Part shown: positions 1 through 7,706 of the stretch, piece by piece | Layout of the letters: the number at the start of each line of letters is the position of its first letter | Position numbering within the stretch: the stretch's first letter is position 1 | Assembly: GCA_964532595.1 (NCBI GenBank) | Contig: CAZHIQ010000013.1 | Location: 1 to 64,000, forward strand | Direction: 5' to 3' | Length of the DNA: 64,000 bases | DNA from: Chryseosolibacter sp964532595 | GTDB lineage: Bacteria > Bacteroidota > Bacteroidia > Cytophagales > Cyclobacteriaceae | Made by a program: the position numbers and the translations under genes | Notes under the pieces: generated by a model | The model's input: only the letters and a program-made list of their open reading frames with translations | What the model was told of the DNA's origin: nothing | Database searches by the model: none

Positions 1-1059
1 GCTGATGCTTTTGCCGTACTTGGCAGCATAAAACTGAAGAAAGTGGCTGGCGAGGAGGGGAATGTCTTCGATGCGCTCACGCAACGGCGGGATCTCAATT
101 TCGATAGTGTTGATGCGATACAGCAGGTCCTGGCGAAAGCGATTGTCCTTGACCATTTCATACAAAGGCATATTGGTTGCGCATATCAGCCGGAATTCGA
201 CGGGTAATTCTTTGTTTGACCCGACGCGGCTGACTTTCCTGTTTTGCAGCACGGTCAGCAGTTTGGCCTGAAGGGGCATAGACAGGTTCCCTATTTCGTC
301 GAGAAACAGTGTACCGTTGTTTGCCAGTTCGAAGCGGCCGGCGCGGTCTTCACGAGCATCGGTAAAAGCTCCTTTCTTATGACCAAAGAGTTCGCTTTCA
401 AATAATGTCTCCGTAATAGATCCAAGATCGACGGCGATAAACGCTTCGTCTTTACGTGATGAATGGCGGTGAATGGCGCGCGCGATCAACTCCTTTCCTG
501 TGCCGTTCTCACCCAGAATCAAAACATTGGCATCGGTCTGGGCAACGCGGTCGATGGTCTCGAATATCTTTTGCATCGCCGAACTGTGACCGATGATCTC
601 CCCATAGCGATCGTTGTGCTTGTCGGCGATTTCTTTGTTCCGGATGCGCAGGTGTTCGACTTCGTCGCGGGTTTCACGTAGACGCATCGCCGAATATAGC
701 GTGGCGAGCAGCTTCTCGTTTTCCCAAGGCTTGAGGACAAAATCCGTTGCCCCGGCTTTGATCGCCTTGACAGCCATTTGGATATCGCCATACGCGGTGA
801 TGAGTACCACAACCGCCGAGGGGTCAATCTCCAGAATTCGCTCCAGCCAGTAATAACCTTCGTGGCCGCTGCTGACATCCTTTGTGAAGTTCATATCGAG
901 AAGGATGACATCATAATCGTCATTGGCCATCAACGTGGGGATTGCCTCTGGATTTTTCTCAATATCGACCTGCGCAAAATGACGCTTGAGGTACATGCGG
1001 GCCGCCTTCAAAAGGTCTTCATTATCATCAACAATCAGAATCTTTCCGTGCTTGGTCAT
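1..1059 (-). CDS. NtrC-family sigma-54-dependent response regulator (partial, C-terminus beyond left edge)
   Basis: The frame is open from the ATG at 1057-1059 to base 1, giving 353 codons without a stop. Residues 1-120 form a receiver domain, with the acidic pair in ILIVDDNED, the phospho-acceptor in VILLDMNF and the conserved Lys in VLKPW. An AAA+ sigma-54 interaction domain follows, with Walker A GENGTGKE, the sigma-54 contact loop as GAFTDA instead of GAFTGA, Walker B TLFLDEIG and an arginine-finger region RFRQDLLYR. The Fis-type DNA-binding domain would lie outside the window. It should be a cytoplasmic, phosphorylation-controlled activator of sigma-54 promoters. It is divergent from an efflux adaptor/ABC cluster whose two upstream regions carry sigma-54-like elements, so it probably controls that cluster. 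No histidine kinase is visible; it may lie to the left. Confidence 0.95.
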   Translation of the reverse strand, partial: MTKHGKILIVDDNEDLLKAARMYLKRHFAQVDIEKNPEAIPTLMANDDYDVILLDMNFTKDVSSGHEGYYWLERILEIDPSAVVVLITAYGDIQMAVKAIKAGATDFVLKPWENEKLLATLYSAMRLRETRDEVEHLRIRNKEIADKHNDRYGEIIGHSSAMQKIFETIDRVAQTDANVLILGENGTGKELIARAIHRHSSRKDEAFIAVDLGSITETLFESELFGHKKGAFTDAREDRAGRFELANNGTLFLDEIGNLSMPLQAKLLTVLQNRKVSRVGSNKELPVEFRLICATNMPLYEMVKDNRFRQDLLYRINTIEIEIPPLRERIEDIPLLASHFLQFYAAKYGKSIS

Positions 1060-1067
1060 AGCTTCAT

Positions 1068-1079
1068 TTCGAATTCGAA
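1068..1079. promoter_or_regulatory. 12-base perfect palindrome before the NtrC-type regulator gene
   Basis: TTCGAATTCGAA reads the same on both strands and ends 9 bases from the start codon of the regulator gene. It may be an operator for autoregulation. Its role is not established. Confidence 0.3.
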
Positions 1080-1185
1080 CGTGAATGTCCGTCAGCGGGC
1101 AAACCCCATACCGATTCGGAAAATTGGCCCCTCGACGTCGTTTGGCGCGTTTAGTCTATACAGGTTGTTCGATTCCGGACAGGGT

Positions 1186-1201
1186 CGTTCACAACTGAAC
1201 G
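1186..1201. promoter_or_regulatory. Candidate enhancer (UAS) palindrome 1 of the efflux cluster
   Basis: CGTTCA-CAAC-TGAACG has 6-base arms and a 4-base spacer. The same core, GTTCA-N4-TGAAC, recurs at 3403-3418. Both copies lie 52-53 bases before a sigma-54-like element. This size and placement fit a binding site for a dimeric NtrC-type activator; the assignment is inference. Confidence 0.55.
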
Positions 1202-1253
1202 GGATAATTTGATAGAATTGGATGAAATAGCCTAAAATACTGCGCAATGGGCG

Positions 1254-1270
1254 TTGGCACGTTTGTTGGC
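1254..1270 (+). promoter_or_regulatory. Sigma-54-like promoter of the HlyD-ABC cluster
   Basis: TTGGCACG-TTTG-TTGGC matches the -24 half of the sigma-54 consensus (YTGGCACG) fully and the -12 half (TTGCW) except that C is replaced by G. The start site would fall near 1281, giving a leader of about 33 bases before the ATG at 1314. The element overlaps an upstream TTG at 1254, which argues against TTG as the gene start. Confidence 0.55.
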
Positions 1271-1313
1271 AACCGCCTACCGGCACAATGAATGTGTCGT
1301 GTACTTGTTTGCC

Positions 1314-2555
1314 ATGGATAGGAAGATCAAGAAGAAGACCTGGACTGTAAAAAGGATTGTCTCTTATGCCGGAGTCGCCCTTTTGAGCGTTTTTATAGGC
1401 TATCAGTTCATATTTGCAGACCATCGGTCGAGACTGCGCGTTGACCGGGAGAAGATCACGATATCGACGGTGGAGCGGGGCATTTTTCAGGAGCGGATCC
1501 CGCAGACCGGTACGGTTGAGCCGAGCCGGACCGTCTATCTCGACGCGGTGGAAGGCGGGACGATTAAGCGAGTTGTTGCGGAAAGTGGTGCTATGGTGAA
1601 AAAAGGAGATGTCATCCTCGAACTGAGCAACCTCAATCGGGAATTGGCAGTCTTACAACAGGAGGCTACACTCAATGAAAGTATTAACCGCGTGCGAGCC
1701 ACGCGATTGAGCATCACGCAGAACGACCTCCAGCAGCGTCAGGAACTTGCGTTGATCGATAACCAGCTGGCAGTGTTGCGCCCGCAGTACGAACGCCAGA
1801 AACAGTTGTTTGAGAAGAAACTAATTGCCAAGCAGGAGTTTGAAAAGACGGAGGCAGATTACAAATACTTTCTCGAACGACGTAAGATCACTTACGAGGT
1901 ATACCGGATGGATTCGGTGGACCGGCTGAGGCAATTGGGGCAAATGAATTACTCGGAGCAAAAAATGATCGAAAGTCTGGAAGGCGTCGGGAAGATTCTT
2001 GACAACCTGGTCATTCGCGCACCGATCGATGGTCAGCTTTCCCATCCACCGCTTGACGCGGGGCAGGCCGTAAATCCGGGCCAACGCCTGGGGTGGATCG
2101 ACGTCATCGGAAGCTACAAAGTGCGTGTCCCCATTGATGAACTTTATCTGCCCCGGATATCGACAGGGTTGCAGGCAACGACTACCTTTAACAACAGGGA
2201 GTATACCCTTGAGATCACGTACGTGTATCCCGGTGTGACCAATGGACGTTTTGAGGTGGATATGAATTTTGTCGGCGAAGTGCCCGAAGGAATCAGAAGG
2301 GGACAGTCACTCAGGCTGCGTATACAGTTAGGACAGTCGTCAGAAGAATTGTTGTTGCCCGTGGGTGGCTTTTACAAAGACACTGGCGGTAACTGGGTGT
2401 TTGTGGTTGAAGGAGATCGCGCGGTCAAGCGCAACATCCGCCTCGGCCGAAAGAACCCCGAGCATTTTGAAGTACTTGAAGGGCTCGAGCCGGGAGAAAA
2501 AGTGATAACCTCCTCGTATGAGAACTTTGGCAATAACGAAGTACTGGTCTTTTAA
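1314..2555 (+). CDS. Efflux RND/ABC periplasmic adaptor subunit (HlyD/MacA-like)
   Basis: This is a 413-residue membrane fusion protein. A short basic N-terminus (MDRKIKKK) leads into one membrane anchor at about residues 12-31. A lipoyl-like half motif follows (GTVEPSRTVYLDAVEGGTI), then a long Gln/Leu/Arg-rich coiled-coil hairpin at about 100-215, the second lipoyl half and a beta-barrel ending in LEPGEKVITSSYE. Such adaptors bridge an inner-membrane transporter and an outer-membrane channel. The ABC ATPase and permease follow in the same direction (26-base gap to the ATPase). I chose the ATG at 1314 because the upstream TTG at 1254 lies inside the predicted promoter and would put 20 non-conserved residues before the anchor. 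The cargo is unknown. Confidence 0.9.
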   Translation: MDRKIKKKTWTVKRIVSYAGVALLSVFIGYQFIFADHRSRLRVDREKITISTVERGIFQERIPQTGTVEPSRTVYLDAVEGGTIKRVVAESGAMVKKGDVILELSNLNRELAVLQQEATLNESINRVRATRLSITQNDLQQRQELALIDNQLAVLRPQYERQKQLFEKKLIAKQEFEKTEADYKYFLERRKITYEVYRMDSVDRLRQLGQMNYSEQKMIESLEGVGKILDNLVIRAPIDGQLSHPPLDAGQAVNPGQRLGWIDVIGSYKVRVPIDELYLPRISTGLQATTTFNNREYTLEITYVYPGVTNGRFEVDMNFVGEVPEGIRRGQSLRLRIQLGQSSEELLLPVGGFYKDTGGNWVFVVEGDRAVKRNIRLGRKNPEHFEVLEGLEPGEKVITSSYENFGNNEVLVF

Positions 2556-2581
2556 AAACGAGCACCCAACACGATAAGCTT

Positions 2582-3292
2582 ATGAAAAACGCAAACAACA
2601 CCATGATAAAACTTAAAAACCTTGAGAAAATCTACACGACGGAAGAGGTAGAGACCACTGCGCTGAATAATATCAACCTCGATATCAAGGAGGGGGAATT
2701 CGTTGCCATCATGGGACCCTCAGGTTGCGGAAAGTCAACACTACTCAACATCATCGGACTGCTCGACAATCCTTCGTCCGGTGAGTACCACTTTGGCGAG
2801 TACGAGGTTGCCCGCTATTCAGAACGACAGCGTGCACAACTGAGAAAGGGATCAATTGGATTCGTTTTTCAGAGCTTCAATCTGATCGATGAATTGACTG
2901 TTTTTGAAAACGTTGAGCTCCCGTTGCTATACCTCAAGGTCCCATCGTCGGAACGCAAGCAACGCGTAGAAGAGGTGCTCGAACGTATGAACATCATGCA
3001 CCGCCGCAATCACTTCCCGCAGCAATTGTCAGGAGGTCAACAGCAACGGGTGGCCATCGCCCGGGCTATCGTCGCAAAGCCCCGTGTTATTCTCGCCGAT
3101 GAGCCTACCGGTAATCTTGATTCAGCGAATGGGGAAGAGGTGATGAAGCTTTTATCGCAGTTGAACGAAGAAGGAACTACCATTGTCATGGTGACTCACT
3201 CTCCCTATGATGCGAACTATGCTCACCGAATTGTCAACCTTTTCGATGGCAAGGTTGTAACCGAGAACATCAAGGAGCACTTTCATATCTGA
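2582..3292 (+). CDS. ABC transporter ATP-binding protein (MacB/LolD family)
   Basis: This 236-residue nucleotide-binding subunit has Walker A GPSGCGKST (about 45-53), Q-loop FVFQSFNLIDELTVFENVE, signature LSGGQQQRVAIARAI, Walker B VILADEPTGNLD and switch His in VTHSPYDANYAHR. The family powers MacB/FtsX-type permeases that move substrates or transmit mechanical force in the envelope instead of importing solutes. It lies 26 bases after the adaptor gene and precedes the permease, so the three are probably one export machine. Met1 at 2582 is used; Met8 is a possible alternative start. Confidence 0.95.
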   Translation: MKNANNTMIKLKNLEKIYTTEEVETTALNNINLDIKEGEFVAIMGPSGCGKSTLLNIIGLLDNPSSGEYHFGEYEVARYSERQRAQLRKGSIGFVFQSFNLIDELTVFENVELPLLYLKVPSSERKQRVEEVLERMNIMHRRNHFPQQLSGGQQQRVAIARAIVAKPRVILADEPTGNLDSANGEEVMKLLSQLNEEGTTIVMVTHSPYDANYAHRIVNLFDGKVVTENIKEHFHI

Positions 3293-3312
3293 TTCTCCCA
3301 GACCCTGTCCAA

Positions 3313-3390
3313 AAAGTGAACGGCTATCGCTACCCCAGGTATGCGGTGGTCGTTTTACATTTGTAGCGGAAGGTCTTAACCGTTCACTTT
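3313..3390. repeat. Long-range inverted repeat upstream of the permease gene
   Basis: An 11-base arm AAAGTGAACGG (3313-3323) is matched perfectly by CCGTTCACTTT (3380-3390). A nested 6-base pair CGCTAC/GTAGCG lies at 3328-3333 and 3363-3368. The outer arms contain the same TGAAC/GTTCA half-sites as the palindromes at 1186-1201 and 3403-3418. They may be extra activator half-sites, or the RNA may fold. A TACATTTG box at 3356-3363 lies inside. Confidence 0.45.
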
Positions 3391-3402
3391 GCGACATCGG
3401 GA

Positions 3403-3418
3403 TGTTCACAGATGAACA
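3403..3418. promoter_or_regulatory. Candidate enhancer (UAS) palindrome 2
   Basis: TGTTCA-CAGA-TGAACA has 6-base arms and a 4-base spacer, like the site at 1186-1201. It ends 52 bases before the sigma-54-like element at 3471-3486; the first site ends 53 bases before its own element. The matched geometry is the main support. Confidence 0.55.
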
Positions 3419-3470
3419 GTGACGGAACGCCGGAGGGCATTTTCTGCCTCCAACGCTGGTTTCCTGATGA

Positions 3471-3486
3471 TGGCATATTTCTTGGA
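3471..3486 (+). promoter_or_regulatory. Sigma-54-like promoter of the MacB/FtsX-like permease gene
   Basis: TGGCATATTTCTTGGA aligns without gaps to the element at 1255-1270 (shared form TGGCAYRTTTSTTGG), including the same G at the -12 position. Transcription would start near 3497, about 80 bases before the permease ATG at 3577. Confidence 0.5.
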
Positions 3487-3576
3487 ATGCCCACCCCGAT
3501 GTCGTTTGCGTAGTCTTATCGGGGAACAAAGCGATGAGCAGACAGGGGCATTTATTAGATTGAAAACTATTCCTTT

Positions 3577-5973
3577 ATGCTTCGTAACTACTTCAAGATT
3601 GCTTTCCGCAACATCATGAAGCAAAAGCTCTTCTCGGCGATCAATATCCTGGGTATGAGTACGGGTGTTGCCGCGTGCCTCCTTATCCTCCTTCATGTTG
3701 TCGATGAATTGAGCTATGATCGGTTTCATCCGGATGCCGACCGGATTTATCAGGTCGGACTTCACGCGAAAATTGGCGGTCAGGATATTTCCACTGCGAA
3801 TACACCTCCGCCGATGGCCCGCACCCTTGTAGCTGAGGTGCCCGGTGTTGAGGCAGCAACCCGGATAGCTCGATACTGGGGGCCGCCTATCCTCAAGTAC
3901 GATGATAAGGCCTTTACGGAAGAACGAGTTTTTCACGTTGATTCAAACTTCTTTGATTTCTTCGGTTATGCATTGCTCGAAGGCGATCCGACGAAGGTGT
4001 TGACAGAACCCAACACCGTTGTTCTCACGGAGAGTCTGGCGCGGAAGTATTTCGGCGAAGAAGCTGCAATTGGAAAACTGATTACTATCGGAGGCAGCAC
4101 GACGTATGAGGTAACCGGTATTTGTGCCGATGCTCCCGGGAATTCGCATTTCCGTTTCAATGTATTACTCTCCTCCGTGTCAGTAGATCACCTCGAGCGG
4201 GATATATGGCTCAACAACTTTCTCTACACATACTTCCGTCGTCATCGTGATACGCCGATCGAACAAGTCGAGGCAAAGTTTCCGGAGCTGGTGATCAAGT
4301 ATGTCGGCCCGGAGGTTGAGCGGTTTATGGGGGTTTCGATGACCGACATGGGAGCTCAGGGAGGCAAGTATGGGTTTGCGGCAACGGCGCTGACCGATCT
4401 CCATCTGCGGCCCACAACGCGCGACAACATAGAACCGGCAGGGAGCATTACCTATGTGTACTTCTTCATGGGTATCGCTGCGTTTATTATCGTCATCGCG
4501 TGTATTAACTTCATGAATCTGTCGACAGCCAGGTCGGCCGGGAGGGCCAAAGAGGTTGGATTGCGGAAAACACTTGGCGCACCTCGATCGCAAATGATAG
4601 GACAGTTCCTTGCTGAGTCAGTTTTGTACAGTTTGTTTTCGGTCCTGGTGGCATTGGTACTTTGTTACCTGATTTTGCCTCAGTTCAATCTCGTAGCAGG
4701 GAAACACCTGGATATGTCGGCCTTGACACAGCCTTGGTTTCTTGGAGGACTTGCTGTGATCGTTCTGTTTGTGGGGGTCCTGGCAGGCAGTTATCCGGCA
4801 TTTTATCTGACTTCGTTTCAACCGGTTGAAGTGCTGAAAGGAAAAGTGCGCGCGGGTATGAAGAGCAAAGGAGTGCGGAGCGGGTTGGTTGTCTTTCAGT
4901 TCGCCCTTTCAACGTTTCTGATCATTTTTACCGCAGTTGTTTATCAGCAGATTGATTTCATGCAGGAACGGAATATTGGTATCGACAAACACAATGTTCT
5001 GGTGTTGCGAAATGCAGGGCGCCTCGGTGAAAACCGAAAACCTATGAAGGACGCCCTGCGGCAACAGTCGAACATCGTCGCGGTGAGTTACTCAAACAAT
5101 AGCTTTCCCGGGGTGAACAATACTACCGTATTCAAATCCGGAATTTCCGATCAGGATCACATAATGGGCGTCTACTTTGCTGACTTCGACCATATGGATG
5201 TCATGCGGTTCAAGTTGAAAGCGGGGCGTTATTTCTCGCCTGACTATCCGTCCGATTCTTCAGCTATAATTCTAAACGAGGCAGCCGTCAAAGAATTTGG
5301 GTTCAAGAACCCGATCGGCGAAGAAGTCATTTTCAATGACAACAATGAGCGTTTTCGTATTATCGGGGTGGTGGAGGACTTCAATTTTGAGTCGCTGCGT
5401 TCAGAGATTCGTCCTCTGTCGATCCGACTCATTGACCTTTCATATCAATTGCTGATCCGATACGCGGGAAGTCCGTCGGAAGCTGTCGCAACGGTTGAAC
5501 GGATATGGAATGATCACGCTCCCGGAGATCCGTTCGATTATGTCTTTCTTGACGAAAACTTTGATGAGCTGTTCCGCGCGGAGCAGCGTATGGGGAATCT
5601 GTTTAGCGGTTTTTCGGTTCTGGCTATTTTCATCGCTTGCCTCGGATTATTTGCTCTTGCCGCGTTTATGGCCGAGCAGCGCACCCGGGAGATTGGAATT
5701 CGAAAAGTAATGGGAGCATCGACGGCAGGACTTACGTTGATGCTCTCGCGTGACTTTACAAAGTTGGTAATTATTGCTTTCGCGTTGTCGGCACCGCTGG
5801 CCTGGCTTGTTGTCGACTATTGGCTGGATGGCTTTGCTTATCGCATCACGGTGTCACCGTGGATATTCGTAGGTAGTGGACTTGTCTCTACCGCCATTGC
5901 CTGGTTTACGGTTAGTTTTCAGTCGATTCGTGCAGCCGGAATTAATCCGGCGAGTTCACTGCGGTACGAGTAG
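3577..5973 (+). CDS. ABC transporter permease, MacB/FtsX-like (Bacteroidota long form)
   Basis: This 798-residue membrane protein has two repeated halves. Each has one N-terminal helix (first at about 20-42, GMSTGVAACLLILL), a large periplasmic MacB-type core domain and a block of three helices. FtsX-like motifs are ARSAGRAKEVGLRKTLGAPR in the first half and EQRTREIGIRKVMGAS in the second. The start MLRNYFKIAFRNIMKQKLFS is typical of Bacteroidota members. The protein works with an ATPase such as the one just upstream and couples ATP hydrolysis to periplasmic events or export. The gene appears to have its own sigma-54-like promoter in the 284-base gap before it. Its 3' end overlaps the convergent lycopene cyclase gene by 32 bases. 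Confidence 0.93.
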   Translation: MLRNYFKIAFRNIMKQKLFSAINILGMSTGVAACLLILLHVVDELSYDRFHPDADRIYQVGLHAKIGGQDISTANTPPPMARTLVAEVPGVEAATRIARYWGPPILKYDDKAFTEERVFHVDSNFFDFFGYALLEGDPTKVLTEPNTVVLTESLARKYFGEEAAIGKLITIGGSTTYEVTGICADAPGNSHFRFNVLLSSVSVDHLERDIWLNNFLYTYFRRHRDTPIEQVEAKFPELVIKYVGPEVERFMGVSMTDMGAQGGKYGFAATALTDLHLRPTTRDNIEPAGSITYVYFFMGIAAFIIVIACINFMNLSTARSAGRAKEVGLRKTLGAPRSQMIGQFLAESVLYSLFSVLVALVLCYLILPQFNLVAGKHLDMSALTQPWFLGGLAVIVLFVGVLAGSYPAFYLTSFQPVEVLKGKVRAGMKSKGVRSGLVVFQFALSTFLIIFTAVVYQQIDFMQERNIGIDKHNVLVLRNAGRLGENRKPMKDALRQQSNIVAVSYSNNSFPGVNNTTVFKSGISDQDHIMGVYFADFDHMDVMRFKLKAGRYFSPDYPSDSSAIILNEAAVKEFGFKNPIGEEVIFNDNNERFRIIGVVEDFNFESLRSEIRPLSIRLIDLSYQLLIRYAGSPSEAVATVERIWNDHAPGDPFDYVFLDENFDELFRAEQRMGNLFSGFSVLAIFIACLGLFALAAFMAEQRTREIGIRKVMGASTAGLTLMLSRDFTKLVIIAFALSAPLAWLVVDYWLDGFAYRITVSPWIFVGSGLVSTAIAWFTVSFQSIRAAGINPASSLRYE

Positions 5974-6682
5974 CATCTCGTTCAGTGGGCGGATGCTGAT
6001 CGCGGGACTCCCACCGTTCCCACAGGGCAACGGGAATGATAAGCATTAAAAGAGCATAGACGATATCCTCTGCGGGTATCGTTGTAATTCGTAAGCCGAG
6101 GTTCTCGCTGTTGTTGTACCAAACAACGGGCTCGGGAGTGAAGAGACCTGTTAGTGCGCCGTTCACGAGAAAGAATGGAATTAGAAGAATGGCAAATGCG
6201 GCATAAAATCGCCCCAGCCATGACGCCCGTTGTTTGACGCCTAACCAGAGTACCACGGTTCCTGTGCTGACGAAGGTGACGGACGTATAAAGACGGTCGA
6301 AGTTCCAGACGCCGATTAAGATTAGAGCTAAGCCAAGCACCCATGAGATGGTTATCCGGTAAGGAAAGACAGCGTCACTCTTTACCAAATTGTACAGTGA
6401 AAAGTAGGTGAAAAGACATGCGTAGGGGATACAAAAGAAGAATAATAGCTCCTCCAGAGGTAGTCCCAGGATTGAAATCCCAATAAGGTATTGAGGATTG
6501 AACCCCCATACTCCCTGAAGGGTGAACAATGCGTCCCATACGATGAAAACAATCGCCGTAAAAAGGATGGCGGGGATTGTCCACTTCCATTTCTTCCTGA
6601 AAGGAGCTCGTGGATAGAAACTGCACAGAAACGGTACAATGAAGGACGCGAAATTCAGACCGAGATAGAGATAACGCTCCAA
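5942..6682 (-). CDS. Lycopene cyclase, two-domain CrtYcd/CarR type
   Basis: This integral membrane protein of 246 residues has about seven helices. It contains two lycopene-cyclase domains, each with the PxE(E/D) signature: LPLEELLFFF near residue 75 and IPAEDIVY near residue 216. The family converts the psi ends of lycopene to beta rings, giving beta-carotene. No ATG lies near the start of homology, so I chose the TTG at 6680-6682, which gives the typical start (M)ERYLYLGLNFASF. It follows the crtZ stop by 11 bases. A frame extending to 6865 would only add sequence that overlaps crtZ. It is the last gene of the carotenoid operon and overlaps the convergent permease gene by 32 bases. Confidence 0.85.
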   Translation of the reverse strand: MERYLYLGLNFASFIVPFLCSFYPRAPFRKKWKWTIPAILFTAIVFIVWDALFTLQGVWGFNPQYLIGISILGLPLEELLFFFCIPYACLFTYFSLYNLVKSDAVFPYRITISWVLGLALILIGVWNFDRLYTSVTFVSTGTVVLWLGVKQRASWLGRFYAAFAILLIPFFLVNGALTGLFTPEPVVWYNNSENLGLRITTIPAEDIVYALLMLIIPVALWERWESRDQHPPTERDATRTAVNSPD

Positions 6683-6693
6683 GACAAATGAAT

Positions 6694-7194
6694 TTATTGT
6701 GTCTGCGATCTTTCTGCGCGCATACTGAATTTTTTTGGTGCGTACTTCGGCGGTGCATATAAGAAACCAAAGGCTTCGCATCCGTCTCGTGTGTGTTTGC
6801 TGTGATGGATGTAATGGGCGTGAATCATCCGCTGAAGATACTGCGGACGCGTGGAGGGTCGCCACTTGATGCGTTGGTGAACAATTATGTCGTGGAATAC
6901 GAAATAGAAGACGCCGTAAGCAAAAATTCCGACTGCAACGGCAAGAAGGTAGGGATTGAATGAAACTTGCGTTGCGTAATAGAATAAGCCGATGCTCGGC
7001 AGACTGAACACAACGGCAAAGAGATCATTCTTCTCAAGCTTGTGGTGGTGGACGGTGTGATGAGATTTGTGCCAGGACCATAGAATGCCGTGCATAACAT
7101 ACTTGTGGGTAAACCAGGCGACGCCCTCCCACAGCAGGAAAGTGCCCACGGAAATCAGTATGCAAACGATTATCTTGGCGACCTCCATAAACAT
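6694..7194 (-). CDS. crtZ: Beta-carotene hydroxylase
   Basis: This 166-residue membrane di-iron hydroxylase belongs to the fatty acid hydroxylase superfamily. The histidine clusters are all present: THKYVMHG, WHKSHHTVHHHK, FVFHDIIVHQR and HAHYIHHSKH. It adds hydroxyl groups to beta rings, so the pathway probably yields zeaxanthin. The ATG at 7192-7194 shares a base with the idi stop (TGATG), which suggests translational coupling; an in-frame ATG two codons later is an alternative. The length fits the family. Confidence 0.93.
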   Translation of the reverse strand: MFMEVAKIIVCILISVGTFLLWEGVAWFTHKYVMHGILWSWHKSHHTVHHHKLEKNDLFAVVFSLPSIGLFYYATQVSFNPYLLAVAVGIFAYGVFYFVFHDIIVHQRIKWRPSTRPQYLQRMIHAHYIHHSKHTRDGCEAFGFLYAPPKYAPKKFSMRAERSQTQ

Positions 7195-7706
7195 CACGTT
7201 ATGCTTTCCAGTTCGGGGTGGCGGATAATGATCTTGAACCACTCGGTGTAAGCGTCGGGATTTCGGTTGATGTCTTCCTTCAGCCAGTCCATTTTGACAT
7301 ACTTCCAGTCGGAAATTTCTTCTTCGTTGATTTCGGGAGTACCATCGAACGTACCGACGAATACGTGATCCAGCTCATGTTCGATTACGTTGTCGTCGAG
7401 CTCGGCCCGGTAAATAAAAGAGTACCGATGCTCGGGATTTCCTTCGATGCCCAGTTCTTCCCGCAGACGTCGTCGCGCAGCCTGGTCAAGACTTTCCCCA
7501 GGCAGGGGATGACTGCAGCAAGCGTTTGTCCACAGGTTTCCGCTGTGGTATTTGTCGTTTGCACGTTTTTGAATCAGCATCCGGCCCGTTTCGTCGAACA
7601 GAAGTATAGAAAACGCGCGATGCAATACGCCCTTGCGATGCGCTTCCATCTTCTCCATAGTGCCTACTTCGTTGTCGTTTTCGTCGACGAGAATGACATG
7701 TTCCAT
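7194..7706 (-). CDS. idi: Isopentenyl-diphosphate delta-isomerase, type I
   Basis: This 170-residue Nudix-fold isomerase interconverts IPP and DMAPP, supplying isoprenoid precursors. Visible family motifs are HRAFSILLF, the catalytic-Cys region LWTNACCSHPLPGES and the Glu-rich HELDHVFVG. The start codon overlaps the crtB stop (TAATG at 7704-7708) and the stop overlaps the crtZ start, so idi is embedded in the carotenoid operon and probably raises flux to it. Confidence 0.95.
   Translation of the reverse strand: MEHVILVDENDNEVGTMEKMEAHRKGVLHRAFSILLFDETGRMLIQKRANDKYHSGNLWTNACCSHPLPGESLDQAARRRLREELGIEGNPEHRYSFIYRAELDDNVIEHELDHVFVGTFDGTPEINEEEISDWKYVKMDWLKEDINRNPDAYTEWFKIIIRHPELESIT

Noticed and set aside
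1254..1313. Upstream TTG start of the HlyD-like adaptor
   Set aside because: The TTG is part of the sigma-54-like element and the added residues do not fit the family N-terminus.
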